A stretch of 64,000 bases of DNA from G965197715 sp965247615 (GCA_965247615.1 OZ252022.1:2666001-2730000), one strand, 5' to 3'; counted from the stretch's first letter, positions 17,374 to 28,960 are shown. Made by a program: numbers and translations. The notes: generated by a model not told the origin, from the letters alone.

Positions 17374-17489
17374 GGTACGGGTCACCGCTCGGGGGGGCGC
17401 TCTCTACGTTCTGGGCGCGGCGATGACGGCGGCGGGCGGGCGCGATGCCCTACTGCGGCGCTGCCGGTGCGGAGCGGGTGCAGCGGCGG

Positions 17490-20516
<3,027 letters not shown>

Positions 20517-20666
20517 GCGACCGCCTTCGTTGAAGCTGAACTGAGACGATAGAGGCAGGGCTATTGTACTACGGTGCGGCGGCGTGTCGGGAGGGGTCTT
20601 GTAGGGGGCGGGTCGGCGCGCGGAATGCTCGCCGGGGGCGGGCCGCGCCGCCGGGCTGCGGCGCGG

Positions 20667-21710
20667 CTACGCCTCCACGCGGATGGGCCTCTCGCCGGCC
20701 TCGGCGACGCGGCCGACGACGGCGCCGGTGACCCCGCGGGCGGCGAGAGCGGCGAGCAGGGAGGGAAGGCGCGCCTGGGGGAGGCTCAGGAGGAGGCCGC
20801 CGGAGGTCTGGGCATCGCAGAGGAGGAGCCTGGCGGCGGTGCTGCTGACGGGCCCCCAATCCACGGAGGGCTCCAGGGAAGCGAGGTTGCGGTGGGTGCC
20901 GCCGGGGGCCACGCCGGCCTCGACGAGGTCCCATGCGCCGGGGATGACGGGGACGGCAGCGAGGCTCACCACGGCGCTGACGCCGCTGCCCTGGGCCATG
21001 CCTCTGAGGTGGCCCAGGAGGCCGAACCCGGTGACGTCCGTGCAGGCGTTGACTCCGGTTTCCAGCATGGCCTCGCAGGCGGCGCGATTGAGGGCAGCCA
21101 TGGACCGGACCGCCGCGGCCAGGGTGTCCGGGGTGGCGGCGTCGTTCTTGGCGGCTGTGGTGATGATCCCAGTGCCGATGGGCTTGGTGAGCACGAGGGC
21201 GTCGCCGGGCCGGGCGCCGGCGTTGGTGACGTGGGCGCCCGGCTTCACGACGCCGGTCACGGAGAGGCCGTACTTGGGCTCGGCGTCGTCGATGGTGTGC
21301 CCCCCGGCGATGATGGCGCCGGCCTCGTGGACCTTGTCGTGGCCGCCCTGGAGGATGCGGCCGAGGATTGTCCTGTCCATGGCGACGGGGAAGCCGACGA
21401 TGTTGAGGGCAAGGAGAGGCCTGCCGCCCATGGCGTAGACGTCGCTGAGGGCATTGGCGGCGGCGATGGCGCCGAACTCGTAGGGATCGTCCACGATGGG
21501 CGGGAAGAAATCGAGGGTCTGGACGAGGGCCAAGTCCTCCCCCAGCCGGTAGACGGCGGCGTCGTCTCCGGTGACGGTCCCCACCAGGAGGTCCGGGTCC
21601 TCCACAGGTGGGAGCATGCTCAGGACCTGGCCCAGGTCCTCAGGGCTGAACTTGGAAGCTCAGCCAGCGCAGTTGGCCAGGCTGGTAAGGCGTACGATCT
21701 GCCGAGCCAC
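20667..21710 (-). CDS. selD: Selenide, water dikinase SelD, selenocysteine-containing (in-frame TGA at codon 17)
   Basis: SelD makes selenophosphate, the selenium donor for selenocysteine and selenouridine. The open frame conventionally begins at an internal ATG (21617), but the frame continues upstream through a TGA at 21662-21660 into a perfect SelD N-terminus: VRLTSLANCAG-Sec-ASKFSPEDL. With GTG 21710 as start the product is 347 residues, the family's usual length, the TGA is codon 17 and the conserved Lys is residue 20, the same numbering as the E. coli catalytic Cys17/Lys20. GGAGG lies nine bases before this GTG. An ATG at 21767 in the same frame overlaps a TACAAT -10-like box and is less likely. 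Downstream motifs GDDAAVYR and DVTGFGLLGHL fit the family. The cell should therefore have SelA, SelB and SelC. Confidence 0.93.
21622..21640 (-). promoter_or_regulatory. Candidate bacterial SECIS hairpin in selD
   Basis: In the mRNA AGGACCUG-GGC-CAGGUCCU forms a perfect 8-bp stem whose loop starts with GG. The loop begins 27 bases after the UGA, inside the 16-37 base window known for bacterial SECIS elements read by SelB. The sequence is also coding (EDLGQVL), as bacterial SECIS elements must be. Confidence 0.7.
21660..21662 (-). other. Selenocysteine codon (TGA) of selD
   Basis: TGA in frame with both the upstream SelD N-terminus and the downstream body. It takes the place of the catalytic Cys between CAG and ASK. 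A gene caller treating it as a stop would begin selD at 21617. Confidence 0.9.
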
Positions 21711-21765
21711 AGCTGTGTCCCTCCGGCGCCCCGGGCCGTGCCAAGGGCGCTTGGCGATATGGGCC

Positions 21766-21771
21766 ATTGTA
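21766..21771 (-). promoter_or_regulatory. -10-like box upstream of selD
   Basis: TACAAT on the minus strand, 5 of 6 with consensus, about 56 bases upstream of the GTG at 21710. No good -35 box is seen 17 bases further up. The box overlaps an alternative ATG at 21767. Confidence 0.35.
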
Positions 21772-21811
21772 GCAGAGGGCGGGCGGGGCCCGTGCCGCAG
21801 CGCGGGTTCTC

Positions 21812-23260
21812 CTATGGGAGGGGCTCGCGCAGAGGCAGTATCCAGTCTCTGGGGAGGAAAGAGCGCGGCTCGGCGGCGAGGTCGACCGCAGGGTCCACAA
21901 GAGGCTGGTGGGGCCGACCGTTGAGGGAGACCAGGGACTGGGCACGGACCTGGACGTCGTCGAAGCCCTGCTTGCGAAGCTCGTCGGCGAGGTAGTAGGC
22001 GTACTGGAGGATGAGGTCCGGGCGCGTGGTCATCTTCCGAGCCTGGCGGCTGTTGGGGGATGGCGGGAGGACAGCCTGGCGGCCGTCGGCGCGCGGCGGG
22101 CCGGTGACGGAGAAGCGGACGTCCTCCGCCCGCTTGTCGTTGAGCTTCATCATCCAGGAGAAGCGGTGCCCCTCGGTGGTCCAGCGGACGTTGCCGGGGT
22201 AGAGGTGGTGCCGAAGGGGCATCAGGAGTTGCGCGGCAAAGTAGAGGCCCAGAATGCCCAGCAGGACGTACTGGCTGCGCTCCGCCGGCAGGGCCTGGGC
22301 GGCGGCGCGCCCGGTTCGGGCCAGGGCTGGGACCCACCGACGGAAGAGCCGGCGCGGCCAGTCGGGAGACAGGAAGATGGTGGTGGCCGGGATCATGAGC
22401 CAGGGGAAGATGCCGATGGAGAAGAGCTGGGAGTTGGTTAGGTGGAAGCCGACCAGCGCGAGGAAGGCGAAGTAGCGGGTCCGGGGCCAGAGGAGGAGGG
22501 GCACGGCCAGCAGGTCAAGGAGCAGCCCACCGTAGCTGAAGAAGTAGCCCGCCCACTCTTCGGTGAAGAAGCGGCCCACGAGGGGGAAGTCGGTGGCGTC
22601 GGTCAGCCACATGCCCATGGGCTGGCCGCGGAGCCAGTCGCCGTTGAGCTTGGCCACACCGCCGAAGAAGTAGACGATCCCTAGCTGCGCCCGGAGGGTC
22701 CAGACAGCCCACGCGGGGGCGGTGTCCGATCGGATGGAGGGGCGCCGCCAGGCGTCGACGGAGAGGGCGCGGTGGGCGGGGAGCAGGGCCATGAGGAAGC
22801 TGAGGAGGGCGATCAGGTAGAAGTGGTTGAGGTACAGCGCCTGGTCCAGCAGGAAGTAGTAGGCATATGCCAGGAAGAAGAGCACGGCGCTGACGCGGTA
22901 CCAGAGCCCCAGGGCGACGAAGGCGGCCATCAGCGCCATGAACGCGAAATGGACGTACATGCCGTCGCCGGGCCAGGGCTGGAGCCACTCGAAGCCGATG
23001 TACTTGAAGTGCATGGGCGGCTCGATGAAGTAGCTGTGCACCCAGCCGAAGCGGAAGTACCGGAGGACCTCCCAGCACATGAGGGCGCCGAAGGCGATGC
23101 GGAAGACGGCCAGGGACGAGGCGTCGACGGGGGAGAAGAGGCGGTCCAGCAGGCCTCGGCCCGCTGCAGCAGGCGGCAGGGCGGCCTTCACAGGCCTCCT
23201 GTCCGCCCTCAGCGTCCGGCGGGCGCCCTTGGCCGTGGCTATGCCCATAAACGCGGACAC
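21812..23260 (-). CDS. HTTM-domain membrane protein (vitamin K-dependent carboxylase-like)
   Basis: A 482-residue integral membrane protein with at least six hydrophobic helices between residues about 50 and 340. The pattern FSPVDASSLAVFRIAFGALMCWEVLRYF near the N-terminus, the LNHFYLIALLSFLMALLPAHRALSVDAW segment and a GIVYFFGGVAKLNGDWLRG segment match HTTM proteins, the bacterial relatives of vertebrate gamma-glutamyl carboxylase. The last 120 residues are soluble and could form the epimerase/carboxylase-like extension. GTG at 23260 is preceded by GAGGGAGGGT; ATG 23248 is an alternative. It begins six bases after the DCC-protein gene, a pairing known in many bacteria, where the DCC protein is thought to serve redox needs of the HTTM protein. 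Confidence 0.88.
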   Translation of the reverse strand: MSAFMGIATAKGARRTLRADRRPVKAALPPAAAGRGLLDRLFSPVDASSLAVFRIAFGALMCWEVLRYFRFGWVHSYFIEPPMHFKYIGFEWLQPWPGDGMYVHFAFMALMAAFVALGLWYRVSAVLFFLAYAYYFLLDQALYLNHFYLIALLSFLMALLPAHRALSVDAWRRPSIRSDTAPAWAVWTLRAQLGIVYFFGGVAKLNGDWLRGQPMGMWLTDATDFPLVGRFFTEEWAGYFFSYGGLLLDLLAVPLLLWPRTRYFAFLALVGFHLTNSQLFSIGIFPWLMIPATTIFLSPDWPRRLFRRWVPALARTGRAAAQALPAERSQYVLLGILGLYFAAQLLMPLRHHLYPGNVRWTTEGHRFSWMMKLNDKRAEDVRFSVTGPPRADGRQAVLPPSPNSRQARKMTTRPDLILQYAYYLADELRKQGFDDVQVRAQSLVSLNGRPHQPLVDPAVDLAAEPRSFLPRDWILPLREPLP

Positions 23261-23266
23261 CCTCCC

Positions 23267-23695
23267 TCAGGGGCCGTTCCGCGGCCCGGCGCCCTGGCGC
23301 GAGGAAGGCCCGGCCCCGAACCCCGGGACCCGGCAGCGTGAGATGCGGTAGCGGTTCCTTGCCACCCAGCGATAGGCCGGGACACCCAGGAAGCTCATGC
23401 CCGGAAACCAGAAGACCGGGGCCAGGGGGAGAAGGGGAAGGACCCCCGTGGTGAGCTTCCGGAAGGCGTAGAAGCCCTCGTGGAGACGGCCCCGGCCGGT
23501 GTCGAGGTATGCGGCGTCGTGCAGCTCCTGCCAGGCCAGGCCGAGGGGAGGCGCTTCAAGGGACTGGGCAGGGACCCACTGGACGCGATGCAATGGGTCC
23601 AGACGGTCCAGCCAGCGCACGACCCACGTGCAGAGGCCGCAGCCGCCATCGTAGTAGAGGACCCATTGCCCATTGCGCGGCGCGTCCTTCTCCAT
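23267..23695 (-). CDS. DCC-family thiol-disulfide oxidoreductase (DUF393)
   Basis: A 142-residue thioredoxin-like protein. The N-terminal signature YYDGGCGLCTWVVRWLDRLD contains the redox pair Cys19 and Cys22. The rest (EAPPLGLAWQELHDAAYL, the conserved GFYAFRKL stretch and the C-terminal hydrophobic segment) follows the DUF393 pattern. It stands directly upstream of the HTTM gene on the same strand and is almost certainly co-transcribed with it. Function is inferred only as disulfide exchange. Confidence 0.9.
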   Translation of the reverse strand: MEKDAPRNGQWVLYYDGGCGLCTWVVRWLDRLDPLHRVQWVPAQSLEAPPLGLAWQELHDAAYLDTGRGRLHEGFYAFRKLTTGVLPLLPLAPVFWFPGMSFLGVPAYRWVARNRYRISRCRVPGFGAGPSSRQGAGPRNGP

Positions 23696-23850
23696 ACGGC
23701 CCCTCGCGGTCTATTGCAGACCATTCTACCGCAAGCGGGCCGGGTTGTCCGGCCCTCGGCGGTGCGCACCCCGGTGCGGCGTGTTGGGGAAGCGCCCTCC
23801 GCGGGAGGCCGCCCGGGGGCGCGGCGGCGGCCGGGGGAGGACGAGAGTCC

Positions 23851-25212
23851 TCAGGCGGGCGGTCCCTCATTGGATACGCGCCGGCGGTAGAGGTAGATCA
23901 TGCCCTGCTGCCGGCGGGCGGTGACGGAACGCAACGACTGCGGGTCCTCTTGACCCAGGAGCCTGTCGGTCATCTCCCTGGTTATTTCGTTGTGGGGCAG
24001 GGCGGGCCAGGCTCGGTAGAGGGCAAGGGCGGCGCGGCGGAGAGGGGTGTCGCCGGTGACGGCGGCCCAGGCGGCGCAGAGAGGGAGGAGGACGTTGACG
24101 GCCATCTCGCCGGCGCGTCCATGGCCGATGTACGCCGTCCTCCGAGGGGGCGCGGCCCCGGGTTGTCCCGGCGGCCCGGCGCCTCCGACGGTGAGGGCGT
24201 CCCGGACCTGGTCCACGGTCCCCTCCCGGACACGCAGGGCCAGGGCCGGCAGGAGGCCCGGGTCCCAGTTCCGGGCCAGGAGGAGGGCCATTCCCTCCAA
24301 GCGGCGCCTGGGGTGGTTGTCCGGCCGGACGCGAAAAAGGTGCCAGCCGCCGCGGGAGACGACGGGAGCAAGTCCGGTGGCCCGCCAGGAATCCCGAAGG
24401 GAGGCCCCCCGGGCGTCCGCGGACGTATCTGCCAGGAATCCGCCTCCGCCCAAGAGGAGGGCCAGAAGGGTCCTGGCCCGCTCTTCACCGGACGCGCCCA
24501 TGGCGGCACGGGCCATCAGGGCCAGGGGAACTCCCTGCGCCAGGGCCAGGAAGGGTTCCCGGTTCCTGGTGTACCCCAGGGCCTCCATGAGCCTCTGATA
24601 GAGAAGCTCCTCCGCCCCTGCGGTGCGGGCCTGTCCGGGGGAACGGGGGCCGGAGGGGCGGTGTGCGGTGAGGAGGCCGGCGAAGAGGCAGACCTTCTTG
24701 CGGAAACGGGCGTCGCCGGCGCGGTCCAGGAGGGCGGCCACTCGGTCCGGCGCCCCCGGGAGCAGGGGCAGGGCCGGCGCGAGCCCCCGGCTGCCCTGTT
24801 CCAGCTGCCGCTGCTCCAGGACGGGAAAGAGGGCAACGGTTGGGACCCGAGCCCCCATCTCCAAGCGGGTCTGGCCCCGGCCACTGGAGGCGGGCCAGAG
24901 GACGACGTTGAGGACCACGCCGTTGTACAGCCGGTCGCGATGGTGGCCGTGGGCACGCCATCCGCCCGGGGTGAGGTGCAGCTCTACGTCGCCGCGGAGG
25001 AGCCGGCCGTCCTGGGTCGAGAGGATGGCGTCGCGGAAGTCGGGGCCGGCCGCTGCGCTGGGTCTGCCCGGATAGACGACGCGGAGGAGGGTCCCGTCAT
25101 CGCAGGTCAGGGGAGGCAGGCGCGGCCCCTCCTCACGCCAGAGGCGATGCATGCGCCGCTCCGTGGCGCGGGCGCCCAGGAGAGCGCGGTCTTTGGCGAG
25201 GGTCTGGGCCAT
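23851..25212 (-). CDS. DUF2851 family protein
   Basis: A 453-residue cytoplasmic protein with no membrane segment. The pattern near residues 25-90 (LWREEGPRLPPLTCDDGTLLRVVYPGR, AGPDFRDAIL, GDVELHLTPGGWRAHGHHRD) is typical of DUF2851, whose conserved D, E and H residues resemble a restriction-endonuclease-like nuclease fold. The family's function is not established. Ribosome site is weak. It follows the small XRE regulator by 36 bases on the same strand and may be controlled by it or co-transcribed with it. Confidence 0.82.
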   Translation of the reverse strand: MAQTLAKDRALLGARATERRMHRLWREEGPRLPPLTCDDGTLLRVVYPGRPSAAAGPDFRDAILSTQDGRLLRGDVELHLTPGGWRAHGHHRDRLYNGVVLNVVLWPASSGRGQTRLEMGARVPTVALFPVLEQRQLEQGSRGLAPALPLLPGAPDRVAALLDRAGDARFRKKVCLFAGLLTAHRPSGPRSPGQARTAGAEELLYQRLMEALGYTRNREPFLALAQGVPLALMARAAMGASGEERARTLLALLLGGGGFLADTSADARGASLRDSWRATGLAPVVSRGGWHLFRVRPDNHPRRRLEGMALLLARNWDPGLLPALALRVREGTVDQVRDALTVGGAGPPGQPGAAPPRRTAYIGHGRAGEMAVNVLLPLCAAWAAVTGDTPLRRAALALYRAWPALPHNEITREMTDRLLGQEDPQSLRSVTARRQQGMIYLYRRRVSNEGPPA

Positions 25213-25248
25213 GGAGCACCTGGGACGGGGACGGCTCCCGGGAGACGG

Positions 25249-25497
25249 TCAGGCTTCTCTGGGGTTGGGCTCCGGGGACCTGGCCTCGTAGACGAAACCG
25301 GCGCGCTCCGCCACGAGGTTCAGCACGGTGCGTGATGCGCCCCTGGGCGCGTAGGCCCCGGTCTCCCAGTCGCTGACGGTCTGCTGGCGCACGCCCAGCT
25401 CCAGGGCGAGCTCGCCCTGGGTCTGGGCCTTGTAACTGCGAAGGGCGCGCACCCGGGCCGCGTTCCACGCTGCGTCGTGTGTCTTTTCCGGCGGCAT
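25249..25497 (-). CDS. XRE-family helix-turn-helix regulator
   Basis: An 82-residue DNA-binding protein starting at ATG 25497. Residues 18-55 form a Cro/C1-type helix-turn-helix: LRSYKAQTQGELALELGVRQQTVSDWETG, with QQTVSDWE as recognition helix. No extra domain is present, so dimerisation or sensing must come from the short C-terminus. The promoter boxes end only seven bases before the ATG and no ribosome site is visible, so the mRNA is probably leaderless. The next gene is DUF2851. Confidence 0.85.
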   Translation of the reverse strand: MPPEKTHDAAWNAARVRALRSYKAQTQGELALELGVRQQTVSDWETGAYAPRGASRTVLNLVAERAGFVYEARSPEPNPREA

Positions 25498-25504
25498 GGG
25501 ACGG

Positions 25505-25533
25505 ACGATACACGGTTGCGTGTAGAGAGTCAA
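25505..25533 (-). promoter_or_regulatory. Promoter of the XRE regulator, probably leaderless
   Basis: Minus strand: TTGACT (25533-25528), 17-base spacer, TATCGT (25510-25505). The -10 box ends seven bases before the ATG at 25497, so transcription should start at or next to the first codon. Confidence 0.6.
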
Positions 25534-25557
25534 GGGTCGAGGCGCTCCGGAGGCGCC

Positions 25558-26556
25558 CTAGCCGAGGCGGAGGGACGGGAGCACGTCCTGGGCGAGCTCG
25601 GTCCCTGGCAGGGAGGCACCGGGACGCATGAAGTAGGCCGCGGCGGCGATCATGGCGCCGTTGTCGGTGCACAGGGCGGGTCGGGGCACGATGACGGGCA
25701 CGGGGGAGCGCCGCCGCATCTCCTCCCGCAGCAGGGCGTTGGCCGCCACGCCGCCCCCCAGCAGGACGCCGCGCACATGGTGGCGGCGGGCAGCCACGGT
25801 CGTCTGGCTCACCAGGGCGTCGACGACGGCCTCCTGGAAGCCGGCGGCAAGGTCCGCCACGGGGCCTGCATCGGGGTCCTGGGCGCGGCGCAGGAGGGCG
25901 GTCTTCAGCCCGGAGAAGCTGAAGTCGAGGCTGTCACCCATGCGCGCCCGGGGGAGGCGCTCGGCGCTGGCGGCCTCCCCGGCGACGCGCTGGATCTCGG
26001 GCCCGCCGGGGAAGCCCAGACCCAGGACGCGGGCGGCCTTGTCGAAGGCCTCGCCGGCGGCGTCGTCGCGGGTCCGGCCCAGGAGCTGGTAGTCGCCGCG
26101 GCCCCGCATGAGGACCAGGTCCGTGTGGCCCCCGGAGGCGATGAGGCAGAGAAGGGGCAGGCCCGGCTGGTCCACGGGGGGGGCGCCCTCCTCCAGCCAG
26201 GCAGCGTAGACGTGCCCCTCCAGGTGGTTTACGCCCAGGAGGGGGACCCCCAGGGCCAGGGCGAGGCCCTTGGCGAAGTTGGCGCCCACCAGGAGGGCGC
26301 CGGCCAGGCCCGGGCCCATGGTCACAGCCACGGCGTCCAGCTGGCCGGGGGTCACGTCCGCCTGGGCCAAGGCACGGCGGTAGATGGGGATCATGGCCAG
26401 GACGTGCTGCCGGGAAGCCACCTCCGGGACAATGCCCCCGTAGCGGGCGTGGATCTCCACCTGGGAGCCGATGACGCTGGAGAGGAGACGGCGGCCGTCC
26501 TCGACGACGCCGACGGCGGTCTCGTCGCAGGAGGTCTCGATGCCCAGGATGCGCAT
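25558..26556 (-). CDS. tsaD: tRNA N6-adenosine threonylcarbamoyltransferase TsaD
   Basis: A 332-residue TsaD (Kae1/YgjD), which transfers the threonylcarbamoyl group to A37 of ANN-decoding tRNAs together with TsaB and TsaE. Signatures: ILGIETSCDETAVGVV at the N-terminus, GVNHLEGHVYAAWL near residue 107 (metal-ligand His pair), ASGGHTDLV near residue 135 and the C-terminal LCTDNGAMIAAA. Length is typical. The ribosome site is weak. It is followed by the XRE/DUF2851 genes but separated from them by the XRE promoter. TsaB and TsaE are not in the window. Confidence 0.97.
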   Translation of the reverse strand: MRILGIETSCDETAVGVVEDGRRLLSSVIGSQVEIHARYGGIVPEVASRQHVLAMIPIYRRALAQADVTPGQLDAVAVTMGPGLAGALLVGANFAKGLALALGVPLLGVNHLEGHVYAAWLEEGAPPVDQPGLPLLCLIASGGHTDLVLMRGRGDYQLLGRTRDDAAGEAFDKAARVLGLGFPGGPEIQRVAGEAASAERLPRARMGDSLDFSFSGLKTALLRRAQDPDAGPVADLAAGFQEAVVDALVSQTTVAARRHHVRGVLLGGGVAANALLREEMRRRSPVPVIVPRPALCTDNGAMIAAAAYFMRPGASLPGTELAQDVLPSLRLG

Positions 26557-26712
26557 GGTCGGCTACGGCCTCTCGGCGCCAGGGATTGCGGGGGACCGGC
26601 GGCGGCCGGGGAGGCCCCCTGTCATTGTAGCAACCCCCACGCAAGTGCGGGGCGTCCGGGACTGCCCGGGCAGCCGCTAGCAGGCCGGAGCCGGGCTTGC
26701 TCTGCGGGCCGG

Positions 26713-27405
26713 CTAGTCGGCCCGTGAGACCAGCAGGGCGGCAAAGACGGGATCATCCTGCATGAGGAGCTCGAACCGGCTGGCGGCGTCCTCCGGGGAG
26801 GAGCTGAGGATGGTCATGAGTCCGTCGTAGCTGACCGAGTTGGCCAGGCTGCTGTGGGCGGCGAGGAGCACCTGGCCGGCCAAGAGGGTCTGCCGCTCCA
26901 GTGTCACGGAGGTCTGCATCGGGCCGAGGCCGAGGACGCTTCGCTCGTGCGTCTCTTCGGCCTCCGAGTCCTCCGCCTGGGCCGGGGGCACGGGATTGAT
27001 GGTGCGGACGCCGTGGCTGTCCCAGTAATAGAGGGCGCCGGGCCCCGCCCGGGCGATGTAGACGTCCTGGTCGCGCAGGGCCAGGCAGGTGATGCCGGCG
27101 CCCACCTGGGTTGCGAGGGCGGTGTTCTCGTTGGCGGCAAGGAGGTCGTGGTGGCTGTCCTGGAGGGCGGTCGACAGGGCTGTGGTCAGGGAGGACCGCG
27201 CCTGGCCCCGGATGGAGCGCTGAAGGATGTCCAACAGCCGCTGACACAGAGGTTGGGGGGCGGCCGCGGGGGTCTCAACGAGGGCGTGGAAGCTCACGCC
27301 GGCGTGGGAGCCCCGGCCGGGGAAGGAGACGGCGTAGGGGGCGAATGTGTTCTGGAGCCGGCCCTGGAGAACCAGAATGGGGGTGACGGTCAGCTTGTCG
27401 GCCAT
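26713..27405 (-). CDS. Degenerate PP2C-like protein, probably not a phosphatase
   Basis: A 230-residue protein starting at ATG 27405 behind GGAG. Around residues 100-135 it has GAGITCLALRDQDVYIARAGPGALYYW, which follows the core strand pattern of PPM/PP2C phosphatases (where the sequence is usually A-N-x-GDSR). The metal-binding Asp of the GDS motif is replaced (GPG), and no DG or DGxxD motif is seen at the other sites. A pseudophosphatase or PP2C-derived regulator is the best reading. It has its own divergent region with lysA; tsaD follows after 157 bases. Confidence 0.6.
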   Translation of the reverse strand: MADKLTVTPILVLQGRLQNTFAPYAVSFPGRGSHAGVSFHALVETPAAAPQPLCQRLLDILQRSIRGQARSSLTTALSTALQDSHHDLLAANENTALATQVGAGITCLALRDQDVYIARAGPGALYYWDSHGVRTINPVPPAQAEDSEAEETHERSVLGLGPMQTSVTLERQTLLAGQVLLAAHSSLANSVSYDGLMTILSSSPEDAASRFELLMQDDPVFAALLVSRAD

Positions 27406-27575
27406 GTCTGATCTCCATAAAGGGATACTCAATCTTACCGAACGGGAGCGTGTTCTTGCAAGGACAAGGCTGACGCCGCGTGCGGCAGTGCTCAGGGCTG
27501 GGCCGAGCGGGAGAGGGGGACCGCCGGGGGGCCGAGTCCAGGGCGGGCGCGTGTACCGATGGGTTGGCGCTCCGC

Positions 27576-27581
27576 TATAAT
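27576..27581 (+). promoter_or_regulatory. -10 box upstream of lysA
   Basis: A perfect TATAAT 33 bases before the lysA ATG. The corresponding -35 region (about 27553-27558, GTACCG) matches poorly; TTGGCG at 27564 is too close. Confidence 0.45.
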
Positions 27582-27613
27582 GAAGCGGTCGTCAATTGCG
27601 TCGAGGAGGCCTG

Positions 27614-28939
27614 ATGGATTTCGCTCCCCTATCCCACGTGTTCCCAAGGACGGCCCGAGTCAACGCCCGGGGTCGCCTGGAGATCGGCGGCATGGACTGT
27701 GTTGACCTGGCCGGAGAGTTCGGGACACCCCTGTACGTCTTCTGCGAGGAGACGCTGCGGGGGCAATGCCGGGACTTCCTCGAGGCCTTTGGAGCCCTCC
27801 AACCGGACACGCTGGCCGTTTATGCGGCCAAGGCATACATCGGCCCGGCCCTAGCCCAGATCCTACAGGAGGAGGGGATGGGCCTGGACGTGGTGTCCGG
27901 CGGGGAGCTGGCGGTGGCGCAGGCGGTGGGTTTTCCCGGTGAGAGGATCCACTTCCACGGCAACAACAAGTCGCGCGAGGAGCTGGAGCAGGCGCTGGAG
28001 TACGGCGTGGGGCACATTGTGGTGGACAACCTGCAGGAGCTCCAGGTGCTTGACGACTTGGCTGCGGCTCGTGGCCAGGTCCAGCCCATCCTTCTGCGGA
28101 TCACGCCCGGCATCGACCCCCACACCCACGCCCACACCACCACTGGGACGTTGGACAGCAAGTTTGGGCTACCCCTGGCAACGGGTCAGGCGGAGGAGGC
28201 GATTCACAAGGCACTGGCCAGCAGGAACCTGGACCTGGTGGGGCTCCACTTCCACCTGGGGTCGCCCATCTTCGAGCTGGAGCCCTACGCGGAGGCCATC
28301 GACCTGGTCCTCAGCTTTGCCGCCCGCTTCCGCGAGGAGGGTCTCAATCTGCGGCAATTCAGCCCGGGCGGCGGCTTCGCCATCGCCTATCTACGGAGCC
28401 AGCGCCCGCCGACCCCGGCGGAATACGCACAGACCATAGTGACAGCGCTGCAGCAGGGCTGCGCGGCCTACGGGTTCCCCCTACCGCAGCTCTTCATCGA
28501 GCCGGGCCGCTCGATCACGGGCCCGGCGGCGGTGGCGCTGTACACGGTTGGCGCGGTGAAGGAGATCCCGGGCGTGCGCACCTACGCAGCGGTGGACGGC
28601 GGCATGGGCGACAACATCCGGCCAGCCCTCTACGAAGCCCAGTATGAGGCCGTGGCCGCGGGTCGGATGGACGCGGAGCCGGCGGGGCCGGTTACGATTG
28701 CGGGGAAGTACTGCGAGTCCGGCGACATTCTGGTGCGGGACGCCCAACTCCCTGCGCTTCAGCCGGGAGACCTGGTGGCGACGCCCGCCGCGGGCGCCTA
28801 CGCCCCCTCCATGGCAAGCAACTACAATCTGAACGGCCGCCCGGCCATCGTCCTGGTGAAGGACGGCCGGGCGCGGCTGATCCGCCGGCGGGAGACGCCG
28901 CAGGACATGATGGCCACCGACGTGTGGGCTGCAGTCTGA
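27614..28939 (+). CDS. lysA: Diaminopimelate decarboxylase
   Basis: A 441-residue PLP enzyme of the alanine-racemase fold type III, which decarboxylates meso-diaminopimelate to lysine, the last step of that pathway. Motifs: VYAAKAYIGPA with the PLP-Lys (family YAVKAN), LDVVSGGEL, GLHFHLGSPI near residue 212, and the C-terminal GKYCESGDIL with the substrate Cys from the partner subunit. GAGGAGG precedes ATG 27614 and rules out the TTG at 27596. It is a single-gene unit on the plus strand; lysC lies 8.5 kb away. Confidence 0.95.
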   Translation: MDFAPLSHVFPRTARVNARGRLEIGGMDCVDLAGEFGTPLYVFCEETLRGQCRDFLEAFGALQPDTLAVYAAKAYIGPALAQILQEEGMGLDVVSGGELAVAQAVGFPGERIHFHGNNKSREELEQALEYGVGHIVVDNLQELQVLDDLAAARGQVQPILLRITPGIDPHTHAHTTTGTLDSKFGLPLATGQAEEAIHKALASRNLDLVGLHFHLGSPIFELEPYAEAIDLVLSFAARFREEGLNLRQFSPGGGFAIAYLRSQRPPTPAEYAQTIVTALQQGCAAYGFPLPQLFIEPGRSITGPAAVALYTVGAVKEIPGVRTYAAVDGGMGDNIRPALYEAQYEAVAAGRMDAEPAGPVTIAGKYCESGDILVRDAQLPALQPGDLVATPAAGAYAPSMASNYNLNGRPAIVLVKDGRARLIRRRETPQDMMATDVWAAV

Positions 28940-28960
28940 CGCGACTCGCGCACTACCCCC

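Noticed and set aside
21617..21617. ATG 21617 as the start of selD
   Set aside because: It would leave SelD without its active-site Cys/Sec and Lys; upstream sequence in the same frame is a perfect SelD N-terminus interrupted only by TGA.
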